Part shown: positions 34,088 through 41,915 of the stretch, piece after piece
How positions within the stretch are numbered: the stretch's first letter is position 1
Layout: each line of letters starts with the position of its first letter
Assembly (NCBI GenBank): GCA_002412925.1
Contig: DHVZ01000060.1
Span: forward strand, 22,331-86,330
Source of the DNA: Anaerolineales bacterium UBA5195
GTDB lineage: Bacteria > Chloroflexota > Anaerolineae > Anaerolineales > Villigracilaceae
Length of the DNA: 64,000 bases
Reading direction: 5' to 3'
The notes under the pieces: generated by a model
What the model was told of the DNA's origin: nothing
Databases searched by the model: none
What the model saw: the letters and a program-made list of their open reading frames with translations, nothing else
Position numbers and translations under genes: made by a program

Positions 34088-34679
34088 ATTTTCGCACCAG
34101 AACTTTAAGATCATCGAGCAAATCAGCCGGAGACTGGCCGTAAGGCCAGGTCATCACCAGGTTCCCCTGCCGGTCGAGGATTTGGACGGTGGCCGTATGA
34201 TCCACCGAGTAATAGCCTTTGGCATCCGGCTCGTTCAGCTTGTAATAAATGCCAAAATCCTTCGCGACCGCAGCGACCTGGGCTTCGCTCCCGGTCAGGC
34301 CGAGAAAATCGGGGTGGAAAGCGCTCAGGTAGGAGGCCAAATTCTCAGGGGTGTCGCGCTTCCAATCAACCGAAACAAAAACTACCTGAACCTGGTCCGC
34401 CGGTTGGCCCAGATCATTCAAGGCCTGGCGCAGGCTGGCCAGCGTCGTCGGGCAGACATCCGGGCAGGAAGTGAAGCCAAAATAGAGCACCACAAGCTTG
34501 CCGCGAAAATCGCTCAAGGAAACCGGCCCGCGCGCCGAGTGGAGCGTGAAATCGGGCATCGGTTTGGGCGGTTCGATGATCGAACCGTGAATTTGCGGCG
34601 GCAGGCTAAATTGGTAGATCGCAATCCCCGCCAGCAAAAGCAAAACTATCAGGGCAAAAAAGACATTTTGGCGCGTCAT
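34086..34679 (-). CDS. SCO1/SenC copper chaperone
   Basis: 197 residues. Delivers copper to the Cu-A site of cytochrome c oxidase or acts as a thiol-disulfide reductase. N-terminal membrane helix (LIVLLLLAGIAIYQF), then a thioredoxin-like fold: YFGFTSCPDVCPTT with Cys72 and Cys76, and the copper-binding His161 in SVDHTATVQILD. AGGAG precedes the ATG. It follows the PCu(A)C gene by seven bases on the same strand, a typical pairing for Cu-A assembly; no oxidase subunit is in the window. Confidence 0.93.
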   Translation of the reverse strand: MTRQNVFFALIVLLLLAGIAIYQFSLPPQIHGSIIEPPKPMPDFTLHSARGPVSLSDFRGKLVVLYFGFTSCPDVCPTTLASLRQALNDLGQPADQVQVVFVSVDWKRDTPENLASYLSAFHPDFLGLTGSEAQVAAVAKDFGIYYKLNEPDAKGYYSVDHTATVQILDRQGNLVMTWPYGQSPADLLDDLKVLVRK

Positions 34680-34686
34680 TCCACTC

Positions 34687-35139
34687 CTATTTTTTCATGA
34701 CCAGCACCGGCACAACCACTTCACCAGCCTGGTCGAATTTTAATCGAATTGTGAGCGTTTCACCGGCTTTCAGGTCTGTTTTGAGATTGATCAACATGAT
34801 GTGGTAACCGCCGTGTTTCAATTCGATACTTTCGCCGGGCAAAATCTCGATCGCGGCCACTTCGCGCATCGACATGATCTCGTTTTCAACGACAGTTTCA
34901 TGCACCTGCACAAAATCCGCTGCCTTGCTGGAGGCCCCCAGCAAGCGATCGGTCTGGCTGCCGGTGTTCCGAATGCGCATGAATGCCCCGGTCACCTGGC
35001 CCTCTTTGGCAGCCATCGCCACCGGACCATAGATTTCCAGCGAGCCGCCGGTGACCGCCGGTTTGTCCGACATTCCAGCGCCGCAGGCCGCCAGGAAAAC
35101 AGCAATAACCAGCAGCATCAGACCCAGAGATTTTTTCAT
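34687..35139 (-). CDS. PCu(A)C copper chaperone (DUF461), lipoprotein
   Basis: 150 residues. Lipid-anchored by LAACGAG (Cys19). The copper-binding pattern HE-x-IMSM ... KHGGYHIM is present (VHETVVENEIMSMREV and HGGYHIMLIN). Works with SCO1 to metallate the Cu-A centre on the outside. AAGGAGTGAGCG precedes the ATG. A TAGAAT -10 hexamer lies on the minus strand near 35181. First gene of a two-gene copper operon. Confidence 0.9.
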   Translation of the reverse strand: MKKSLGLMLLVIAVFLAACGAGMSDKPAVTGGSLEIYGPVAMAAKEGQVTGAFMRIRNTGSQTDRLLGASSKAADFVQVHETVVENEIMSMREVAAIEILPGESIELKHGGYHIMLINLKTDLKAGETLTIRLKFDQAGEVVVPVLVMKK

Positions 35140-35415
35140 CGCTCACTCCTTCTCAGCTTGCAGTTTGAATGAATTTATTCTAGCACGCCAGCCGCGCCGA
35201 CCCGGATGAAAACCCATCCCCCGAAGGGCTGAAAAATTGACGGCCCATCACCCAAAAAGGTGGAAACGCGCCGGAACTCCGGGCAAGCTGACGGGGAGTC
35301 CCGCGCGGAACCAGGCTGACCCGCAGCCGCTTTCCCGTTAGCGGAAACAACCTCCAGCCTTGACCCGCTCCCGTTTTCCTTCTATAATGAAAATGATTTT
35401 CAATAGAGAGGTGCT
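35140..35415. other. Non-coding region between divergent copper and Fur/Zur operons
   Basis: 276 bp. Holds the minus-strand promoter of the copper operon near 35181, the plus-strand promoter at 35383-35388 and a Fur-type box at 35388-35402. The stretch 35220-35345 is GC-rich and has several possible stems (GGGCTG..., CGCGCCGGAACTCCGGGC, CGGGGAGTCCCG). I checked it against the cobalamin, SRP and RNase P patterns I know and found no match. Confidence 0.5.
35388..35402 (+). promoter_or_regulatory. Fur/Zur-type operator
   Basis: TGAAAATGATTTTCA, a perfect 7-1-7 palindrome, overlaps the end of the TATAAT at 35383-35388 and lies 14 bp before the regulator's ATG. A repressor bound here would block its own promoter and any genes transcribed with it. 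Confidence 0.75.
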
Positions 35416-35832
35416 ATGACTGCTCAAATCTGGCTAACCGCCCTGGCTGAAAATGGATACCGGCTGACCGGTTCACGCCGCGCCGTGGTTGAAATCATGG
35501 CCGCCAGCGCCCGTGCCTTGACCCCGCTCGAAATTTTTGACCTGGCCCGCCATTCCTACCCCGACCTGGGCCTGGTGACGGTTTACCGAACGCTCGAAAA
35601 GCTCGAAGAACTGCTCTTAATTCAACGGGTTCACCAACCCAAGGGCTGCCAGGCCTTTATTGCGGCCAGCCAGGGGCACCAGCACCTGCTGCTCTGCCAG
35701 GAATGCGGGATGGTGACTTTTTTCGAGGGCGATAACCTGGATCATTTTATCGCTTCTGTTTCAGAGAAAACCGGCTACGAAATTCAGGAGCACTGGCTGC
35801 AATTTTTCGGGCTGTGCAAAGACTGTCGTTAG
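35416..35832 (+). CDS. Fur-family metal-dependent regulator (Zur/Fur type)
   Basis: 138 residues. Winged-helix DNA-binding half with TVYRTLEKLEELLLIQRV, dimerisation half with metal ligands: GHQHLLLCQECGMV and C-terminal FGLCKDC, together the structural CxxC...CxxC zinc site and the HxH sensor site. GAGAGG precedes the ATG. A perfect Fur-type palindrome overlaps its promoter, so autoregulation is likely. The following ABC transporter genes suggest that the metal is zinc or manganese; the choice between Zur, Mur and Fur is not settled by sequence. Confidence 0.92.
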   Translation: MTAQIWLTALAENGYRLTGSRRAVVEIMAASARALTPLEIFDLARHSYPDLGLVTVYRTLEKLEELLLIQRVHQPKGCQAFIAASQGHQHLLLCQECGMVTFFEGDNLDHFIASVSEKTGYEIQEHWLQFFGLCKDCR

Positions 35833-35849
35833 AGGTAAAGGAGAAAATT

Positions 35850-36035
35850 ATGTGCATGTTCTGTGCTGCCATCCCCATTGCCGGGGCCGTTGGCGCGAAA
35901 TTGAACGCGGACCAGAAGCGCAAGACCGCGGAAGTCGAAACCAGACCTGAAAAGCCGATTGCCGCCCTGACCGGCGGCGTGATTGTTTTACTGGTGCTTG
36001 GCTCCGTAGTCTACCATACGCAATTCTCTGGATAG
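35850..36035 (+). CDS. Small membrane protein with N-terminal CxxC motif
   Basis: 61 residues. Begins MCMFCAAIPIAGAVGAKL, a CxxC at the very N-terminus; a charged loop and one membrane helix (AALTGGVIVLLVLGSVVYH) follow. AAAGGAGAAAATT precedes the ATG, and it lies between the Fur/Zur gene and the transporter ATPase gene. It may bind the transported metal or anchor to the transporter, but no family is recognised; a longer frame from 35814 overlaps the regulator and is not used. Confidence 0.65.
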   Translation: MCMFCAAIPIAGAVGAKLNADQKRKTAEVETRPEKPIAALTGGVIVLLVLGSVVYHTQFSG

Positions 36036-36076
36036 GCTCCAATCGTAAATCGTCAATCCAAAATCACAAATCCAAA
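36036..36076. repeat. AATCGTAAATCG-type linker repeat, copy 1
   Basis: Ends with a run of ATCGTAAATCGTCAATCC-like units directly before the ATPase ATG. The complementary form of the same repeat occurs at 36848-36905 and 47765-47808, so it appears to be a dispersed intergenic linker. Confidence 0.5.
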
Positions 36077-36850
36077 ATGACTCACACCCCTCACCGACTC
36101 GAAGTCGAAAAGATCAGCGTGGCCTACGGGGAAAAGACCATCCTCAAGGAACTCAGCTTCCAGGTGCCGCACGGCGCGCGGGTGGCCGTCGTCGGCCCGA
36201 ACGGCGCCGGGAAATCAACCTTGTTTAAGGCGCTGGTTGGCCTGCTGCCGCTGCAAGCCGGACAAATCCTGATCCACGGCCTGCCCTTGGGCGACCACCA
36301 GGATTGCGTGGCCTACATCCCCCAGCGCGAAGAAGTCGACTGGCGTTTCCCCGTCACAGTCAGCGATGTGGTCATGATGGGCCGCTTCAACACGCGCGGC
36401 TGGTTCGCCCCTCCCAACCGGGACGACCGCGCAGCAGTGGCGCGCAGCCTGGGTGAAATGAAAATTGCCGATTTGGCCAAGACCTCGATCAGCGACCTCT
36501 CTGGCGGACAGCAGCAGCGCGTCTTCCTGGCGCGCGCCCTGGCCCAGGAACCGCACATCCTGCTGATGGATGAACCTTTCACTGGCGTGGACGCGACCAC
36601 CCAGGAAGCGACCCTGGCCCTGCTTGATCGATTACGTGAGCGGCAGGTGACCGCGATTATCTCCACGCACGACCTGAACCTGGCTGCAAGCCGTTTTGAC
36701 GCGGTTTTGCTGATTAACAAGCGCCTGGTTGCTTACGGCGAACCTAAAGACGCCTTGAAACAGGAAAATCTCAAGTTGGCCTTTGGCAATTCGCTGCTGG
36801 TGACTGAAAACGGCGCATTGTTGGTAGATGAATGCTGTCCACCAGAATAG
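36077..36850 (+). CDS. Metal ABC transporter ATP-binding protein (ZnuC/MntA-like)
   Basis: 257 residues, cytoplasmic ATPase of a zinc/manganese/iron chelate importer. Walker A GPNGAGKST, Q-loop YIPQREEVDW, signature LSGGQQQR, Walker B ILLMDEPF and H-loop STHDL are all intact. The YIPQR...DWRFPVTV string is characteristic of the metal-importing family. Paired with the permease at 37132, with a decayed gene between them. No substrate-binding protein gene is in the window. Confidence 0.94.
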   Translation: MTHTPHRLEVEKISVAYGEKTILKELSFQVPHGARVAVVGPNGAGKSTLFKALVGLLPLQAGQILIHGLPLGDHQDCVAYIPQREEVDWRFPVTVSDVVMMGRFNTRGWFAPPNRDDRAAVARSLGEMKIADLAKTSISDLSGGQQQRVFLARALAQEPHILLMDEPFTGVDATTQEATLALLDRLRERQVTAIISTHDLNLAASRFDAVLLINKRLVAYGEPKDALKQENLKLAFGNSLLVTENGALLVDECCPPE

Positions 36851-36905
36851 TGCGATTTACGATTGTCGACTGACGATTTTTGATTTCAGACTTGGAGGAC
36901 TTGCG
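36851..36905 (+). repeat. ATTTACGATTGTCGACTGACG-type linker repeat, copy 2
   Basis: GACTGACGATTTTTGATT within this spacer is identical to a string in the minus-strand spacer 47808-47765, before another gene. In both places a GGAG site and an ATG follow immediately. Confidence 0.5.
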
Positions 36906-37131
36906 ATGAATGAGCAGACATTCAAAAACAGGATCAAAAAGTTGGCTTTGGCGATCATCAACCTGGCCGAGACTTTGCCAGAAACCCGTGCAGCAGACTT
37001 TATTGCCCGCCAGATAATTCGCCCGGGCACCTCATCGGCGCCAACTATCGCGCCGCCTGCCAGGCGAAATCCACACCTTTTTAAAGAAGCCCGACTTTCG
37101 TGATGTCCTGAAAAATCTGAAATCTGGAAAT
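36906..37131 (+). pseudogene. Frameshifted four-helix-bundle (S23-type) protein remnant
   Basis: ATG 36906 with GGAGG six bases upstream opens MNEQTFKNRIKKLALAIINL and LPETRAADFIARQIIRPGTS, the start of the four-helix-bundle family that also includes the 23S rRNA intervening-sequence protein. The frame then breaks: the following IGANYRAACQAKS is read in another frame, and the rest is missing. The fragment ends directly before the permease gene. So it is a broken and truncated copy; the insertion sits within the ABC transporter operon. Confidence 0.8.
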
Positions 37132-37944
37132 ATGAGCTTTCTCTTACAACCACTCACTTACGCCTTCATGCAACGTGGATTATTGGCCGGGACGATGGTC
37201 GGCATCCTCTGCGCCGTGATGGGCACCTATGTTGTCCTGCGCGGGATGGCCTTCCTCGGTGACGCACTGGCGCACGCCATCATGCCGGGCATCGCCATCG
37301 CCTACCTGCTGGGCGGCAACCTGCTGATCGGCGCGCTGGTCGCCGCGGCCGCCGTGGCGCTCGGCATAGGCTATTTTTCCCGCCAGGGCACGATCAAGGA
37401 AGATACCGCCATCGGCATCCTGTTCGCCGCCGCACTCTCGCTGGGCGTGGCGCTGATCTCATCCATCCGCAGTTACGCCGTGGATTTGAGTCACATCCTG
37501 TTTGGCAATGTATTGGGCGTCTCACCCGCTGACTTGTGGATCACCTTCGGGCTGGGCTGCCTCGTTTTGCTGACGGTTTTCCTGCTCTACCGGCCTTTCC
37601 TGGTCATTTCGTTCGATCCCGTCCTGGCCGCCACCCTGCGCCTGCCCGCCGAACTTTTGCGAAATGTCATGCTGCTCTTGCTGGCGCTGACGGTGGTCAT
37701 CTCACTCCAGACAGTGGGTGTCGGGCTGGCGGCGGCCATGCTGGTCACCCCCGCCGCGACGGCCTACCTGCTTACCCGCCGACTCGCGGCGATGATGTTG
37801 ATCTCTGCCGCCATCGGGGCGCTCTCCTCGTTGGTGGGCCTGTATCTCAGCTATTACCTGAACATCGTCTCCGGCTCGGCCATCGTGCTGACGGCGACTG
37901 CCGTCTTCCTGGTGGTATTTCTGGTCAAACGGGGCAAAAGATAA
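37132..37944 (+). CDS. Metal ABC transporter permease (ZnuB/MntB-like)
   Basis: 270 residues with about eight membrane helices, ABC-3 family. FMQRGLLAGTMVGILCAVMGTYVVLRGMAFLGDALAHAIMPG at the N-terminus (given as landmark pieces) and the loop with LSHILFGNVLGVS are typical. With the ATPase at 36077 it forms an importer for zinc, manganese or iron. The gap between ATPase and permease is filled by the decayed gene, yet both partners look intact. The SD signal for this gene is weak, so it may depend on upstream translation. Confidence 0.92.
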   Translation: MSFLLQPLTYAFMQRGLLAGTMVGILCAVMGTYVVLRGMAFLGDALAHAIMPGIAIAYLLGGNLLIGALVAAAAVALGIGYFSRQGTIKEDTAIGILFAAALSLGVALISSIRSYAVDLSHILFGNVLGVSPADLWITFGLGCLVLLTVFLLYRPFLVISFDPVLAATLRLPAELLRNVMLLLLALTVVISLQTVGVGLAAAMLVTPAATAYLLTRRLAAMMLISAAIGALSSLVGLYLSYYLNIVSGSAIVLTATAVFLVVFLVKRGKR

Positions 37945-37949
37945 TCACC

Positions 37950-38009
37950 GTAGGGGCACGGCGGGGATAGGAGCATTATCTTGACTGCCAAAATCCGCCG
38001 TGCCCCTAC
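37950..38009. repeat. Perfect 15-bp inverted repeat
   Basis: GTAGGGGCACGGCGG (37950-37964) and its exact complement (37995-38009) around 30 bp. The GTAGGGGC edges are typical of dispersed palindromic repeats in bacterial genomes. May also end transcription after the permease. Confidence 0.7.
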
Positions 38010-38038
38010 AAATGGGTATAATTCAATAATCTACCGCC

Positions 38039-39664
38039 ATGAAACCACTCCGCCGCCCTTCACTTCACTCCTCACTCATTACCTTTTTCTTATTACTTTT
38101 AACGACCTCCTGCGTTCCCGCCCTCCTCACAACAACCACAACTTCCACAGACCCACAACCGCTTTCAAGCTATGTGTTTGTGACCGCCAACCCGCAGCCA
38201 ACAGCGACGCCCTTCCAGCCCTCGCAGATCACGCCCCTGCCGACCATGACGGCCTTCCCCACACTGACCGCCACCCCCCCGCCAACCCGCCAGGTTGAGC
38301 CTGTCGAAACCAACACACCCGCCATTCCCCCGACCACCATCCCAGGCAACACATCGGTCCCGCCGCCACCGCCAACTTCTGTTGACAGGCCGCAGTATGC
38401 CATCTCCGCACTGATGGACTATGCCGGGCATACCGTTAGCGTCAGCGAGGTGGTTTTGTATCCAAACCGCTCGGCCGATGCCCTGGCGAGCATTGTCTTT
38501 GCAGTCAACCCCAACCTGTGGAATGGTGTCTTTGCATTACAGTCGCTCGCGATTAATGACCAACCATCAGTCAACTACACACTGGCTGGGCAGTGGCTGA
38601 CCGTCAACCTGGATGCGCCGCTCCAGCCGGGAGAGACCGTCAAAATTGGGATCGGTTACCAGCTAAAACTTCCCTATAGTTCAGCCAAATATGAAAACTT
38701 TGGCTACACTGGCCGCCAGACCAACCTGATCGACTGGTATCCCTTCGTACCTCCGTACAGCGCCGGAAGCTGGATTCTGCCGGACCCCTACTCGTATGGC
38801 GAAAACCTCGTCTACGAGAAAGCCGATTTCCGGGTCAGCCTGTCCTTCGCCGACCCGGCCAACGCCCCGGTTGTAGCCGCCTCGGCCCCGGCTTCCGTTG
38901 AAAATGGCGCGCTGGTCTACACCCTGCCCAACGCTCGCAACTTTACCCTCTCGGTCAGTCCTGAATACCTGGTCAACAGCGCCGACGCCAACGGCGTGAC
39001 GATTTACAGCTATTATTATCCCGAAGACGCCAGCGCCGCCGCGATGGTGCTCGAACTGACCCGCATGGCAGTCAATACCTACAGCACCGAATTTGGTCCC
39101 TATCCCCACAGCACGCTGACCGTTTGCGAAACCGACTTGAACGACGGCCTTGAAACCGACGGACTATATTTCCTGGCGCGCAGTTTCTACCGCGCCTATG
39201 ATGGCAGCGTGCGCAATAATCTTTCAGTGATCGCCATCCATGAAACCGCCCACCAATGGTGGTACGGCGCGGTCGCCAGCAACCAGGCCACAGAACCCTG
39301 GCTCGACGAAGCCCTCTGCACCTACAGCGAGCATGTCTTTTACGAAAACAATTACCCTGACCTGATCAATTGGTGGTGGAGCTTCCGCGTCTATTATTAC
39401 GGCGCCTCCGGCTGGGTCGATTCGCGCGTCTATGATACGGCCAGCTTCCGCGCCTATGTCAACGCCGTCTATTTTAACGGCGCGCGCTTTCTCCAGGCCG
39501 TACGCGATCGCATCGGTGATGAAGCCTTTTTCGCCTTCCTGCGTGATTACTATACCCGCAACAATGGCCGCGTCGCCACCGCCGGTGATTTTTTTGCCAT
39601 CCTTGACCTGCACACCAGCGCCGACTATTCCGACTTGGTCACAACCTTTTTCCGTTATCGCTAA
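38039..39664 (+). CDS. M1-family aminopeptidase-like lipoprotein, copy 1
   Basis: 541 residues. Signal peptide with LLLTTSC lipobox, then a Pro/Thr linker of about 90 residues and an M1 metallopeptidase-like domain. The zinc motif HETAHQWWYGAVASN-x4-PWLDEAL supplies HExxH and the downstream Glu. A beta-sandwich domain precedes it, as in M1 enzymes. The usual exopeptidase GAMEN motif is replaced by a DGLETDGLYFLA-like string, so specificity is uncertain. TATAAT at 38017 is the likely promoter. The next gene is a paralogue 14 bp away. Confidence 0.88.
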   Translation: MKPLRRPSLHSSLITFFLLLLTTSCVPALLTTTTTSTDPQPLSSYVFVTANPQPTATPFQPSQITPLPTMTAFPTLTATPPPTRQVEPVETNTPAIPPTTIPGNTSVPPPPPTSVDRPQYAISALMDYAGHTVSVSEVVLYPNRSADALASIVFAVNPNLWNGVFALQSLAINDQPSVNYTLAGQWLTVNLDAPLQPGETVKIGIGYQLKLPYSSAKYENFGYTGRQTNLIDWYPFVPPYSAGSWILPDPYSYGENLVYEKADFRVSLSFADPANAPVVAASAPASVENGALVYTLPNARNFTLSVSPEYLVNSADANGVTIYSYYYPEDASAAAMVLELTRMAVNTYSTEFGPYPHSTLTVCETDLNDGLETDGLYFLARSFYRAYDGSVRNNLSVIAIHETAHQWWYGAVASNQATEPWLDEALCTYSEHVFYENNYPDLINWWWSFRVYYYGASGWVDSRVYDTASFRAYVNAVYFNGARFLQAVRDRIGDEAFFAFLRDYYTRNNGRVATAGDFFAILDLHTSADYSDLVTTFFRYR

Positions 39665-39678
39665 CCTGCCGGAGTCTC

Positions 39679-41232
39679 ATGCGAAAGATGTTCCTGCTCT
39701 CTTTTTTCTTTATTCTTTTTTCTATAACCGCCTGTAACTCCCTGCCGCTCCCCGGCGTTGTCACCGTTGCCCCGCCCGGTCTGACCCGTGTCGCGGCTCC
39801 AACTCCCATTCAGCCTGGCTCGCCTTTACCGGAAAATACTCCAGCCCCCGAAGCGACCCTGCCAGCCGCCGGGTTGAGCCTGCCGAAACCGCCCACTGCG
39901 CCGACAGTTACTCCCATTCCAGACGACATCCTGCCGCGCTATGTCATCGCCGCCAGCATGGATTACGATGCCAAAACACTGGATGTCCAACAGCAAATCG
40001 ACTACCCCAACACCAGCGGCGAAAAACTGGATGAAATTGTGCTGGCCGTGCAGCCGAACCATCTTCAGGATGTTTTTGAATTAAAAAGCCTGAACGCAGA
40101 TGGCGCACCAGTCGCAGATTACAACCTTGCCGGTCAAAAACTGACCGTCAAGCTGACTGTGCCCCTTGAAAAGGGTAAAACCCTCAGGCTGGAGTTTTCC
40201 TACCGCCTGATGCTACCCCAGATCGAACAGGGCGACCCAAATGTCATCCGCCCGCAGATTTTTGGGGTGACTACGCGCCAGGTCAACCTGACAGACTGGT
40301 ACCCAATGATTGTCCCCTACCGGCCCGGCAGCGGCTGGATTTTGCATGAGCCCTGGTATTACGGAGAACACCTCGTTTATCCGCTCGCCAACTTTGACGT
40401 GACCCTGCGCTTCACTGATCCGTCCAACCTGCCGTTGATCGCCGCCAGTGGCGAGGCCGAAGCCATCGAGGGCGGCTGGCATTTCGTCCTCGAAAATGGC
40501 CGCGACTTCGCCCTGGCGATGGGCCGCCAACTGATCTCCACCTCCGCCGAAGTGCAGGGTGTGACCGTTACCAGTTATTACTATTCCGGTTCAGCAAACG
40601 CCGGTCAGGCCGTGCTGGAGGCCACCGTCAAAGCCCTGCAAACTTACAGCGCGCTCTTTGGACCTTATCCGCACAAAACGCTGGCCGCCGTACAGGGTGA
40701 TTTCAACGACGGGATGGAATTCGACGGCCTGTATTACCTGCCCAACTCTTTTTATAACCTGTACGATGGCACGCACAAATCCTACCTGGTGATGGTTGCC
40801 GCGCATGAGACCTGTCACCAGTGGTGGTTCGGACGGGTTGCCAGCGACCAATCCGCGCAGCCCTGGCTCGACGAGGCCCTGGCCACCTACTGCGAAAAGC
40901 TCTTCTACGAGAAAAACTACCCCGAGGAGGTCAGCTGGTGGTGGGATTACCGGGTTAATTTTTACCAGCCGGTAGGCAAAATTGATGGCACTGTCGCCAG
41001 TTACGGCGGCTTCACCCCCTACACCAACGCCACCTACCGCCAGGGTGCACGCTTTATGGAAGAGTTACGCCAGGCCATCGGCGACGAGGCCTTTTTCTCA
41101 TTCCTGAAAGATTATGCTTCCCAGATGGACGGCAAAATCGCCACCTCTGATGATTTTTTTCGCCTCTTGCGCGAGCATACGCAGATTGATATTTCCGGCC
41201 TGACAACAAAATATTTCCAAAAGACCCCATAA
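39679..41232 (+). CDS. M1-family aminopeptidase-like lipoprotein, copy 2
   Basis: 517 residues, tandem paralogue of the preceding gene. Lipobox SITAC, Pro/Thr-rich linker, beta-sandwich and M1 domain. Zinc motif HETCHQWWFGRVASD with WLDEAL; the substrate-loop string DGMEFDGLYYLP aligns with the copy 1 version. CCGGAGTCTC gives the start. Both copies probably sit on the outer face of the membrane and release amino acids or peptides from extracellular protein. A hairpin (TTCGCGTT-AGAG-AACGCGAA, 41264-41283) follows. Confidence 0.88.
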   Translation: MRKMFLLSFFFILFSITACNSLPLPGVVTVAPPGLTRVAAPTPIQPGSPLPENTPAPEATLPAAGLSLPKPPTAPTVTPIPDDILPRYVIAASMDYDAKTLDVQQQIDYPNTSGEKLDEIVLAVQPNHLQDVFELKSLNADGAPVADYNLAGQKLTVKLTVPLEKGKTLRLEFSYRLMLPQIEQGDPNVIRPQIFGVTTRQVNLTDWYPMIVPYRPGSGWILHEPWYYGEHLVYPLANFDVTLRFTDPSNLPLIAASGEAEAIEGGWHFVLENGRDFALAMGRQLISTSAEVQGVTVTSYYYSGSANAGQAVLEATVKALQTYSALFGPYPHKTLAAVQGDFNDGMEFDGLYYLPNSFYNLYDGTHKSYLVMVAAHETCHQWWFGRVASDQSAQPWLDEALATYCEKLFYEKNYPEEVSWWWDYRVNFYQPVGKIDGTVASYGGFTPYTNATYRQGARFMEELRQAIGDEAFFSFLKDYASQMDGKIATSDDFFRLLREHTQIDISGLTTKYFQKTP

Positions 41233-41290
41233 GCTTCACAGTCCACGCCAGATGGTGTGGATTTTCGCGTTAGAGAACGCGAATTTATCG

Positions 41291-41905
41291 ATGAGAATCA
41301 TCTTCACCCGCCACGGCGAAAGTCTCGCCAACACCCTGCACGTCATCTCCAACCGCGACTTGCGCCACCCGCTGACGGAAACAGGCCGCGCCCAGGCTGC
41401 TGCGCTGGCTGACAAATTGGCGGGGAGGCCCATTGCCCAGGTTTACTCCAGCCCAGTGCTGCGGGCGCGTGAAACGGCTGAAATCGTCTCAGCGAGGCTG
41501 GGATCGCCCCTCGAAGTGGCCGAGGCCCTGCGCGAATACGACTGCGGCATCCTGGAAGGGCGCGGCGATGAAGCCGCCTGGGCCACGCACGGAAAATATG
41601 TCCTCGACTGGCTGGCAGGAAAGAACCGCGACCAGGCACCGGAAGGCGGCGAGACATTTTTCGAGATCCAGCAGCGGCTGGCGGGTTTCGTCAACGGGCT
41701 GGCGGCTCGACATGGCGGGGGCAATGCCGAAATCTTGTGCGTCAGTCATGGCGGGACTACCATTTTTGGACTGCCGGGATTGCTCCCCAACTTAAGTCTT
41801 GACCTGGCCTGGGAACAAGGCCTGAAACATATGGATATGGTCGTGGCCGAAGAAAAAAGCGGCAGGCTGTTCTGCCGCTCGTGGGGGAATCACATTTTCG
41901 CATGA
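41291..41905 (+). CDS. Histidine phosphatase family protein, copy 1
   Basis: 204 residues. RHGES motif FTRHGESLAN at the N-terminus supplies the catalytic His; VYSSPVLRARETAEIV and CVSHGGTTIF complete the phosphoglycerate-mutase/alpha-ribazole-phosphatase pattern. ATG 41291 starts just before the catalytic motif; the open frame upstream only adds 13 codons and covers a hairpin. It converges with a second, different histidine phosphatase 11 bp away. Substrate unknown. Confidence 0.9.
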   Translation: MRIIFTRHGESLANTLHVISNRDLRHPLTETGRAQAAALADKLAGRPIAQVYSSPVLRARETAEIVSARLGSPLEVAEALREYDCGILEGRGDEAAWATHGKYVLDWLAGKNRDQAPEGGETFFEIQQRLAGFVNGLAARHGGGNAEILCVSHGGTTIFGLPGLLPNLSLDLAWEQGLKHMDMVVAEEKSGRLFCRSWGNHIFA

Positions 41906-41915
41906 GAATTCAAGT

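Noticed and set aside
35195..35360. GC-rich stretch considered as a cobalamin riboswitch or SRP/RNase P RNA
   Set aside because: It lacks the B12-box strings, the SRP tetraloop region and RNase P conserved cores, and lies between divergent promoters so its transcription is doubtful.
41264..41283. Hairpin TTCGCGTT-AGAG-AACGCGAA as a regulatory element for the phosphatase gene
   Set aside because: Short stem followed by ATTTATC could be a weak terminator of the M1 gene; no sign of control over the next start.
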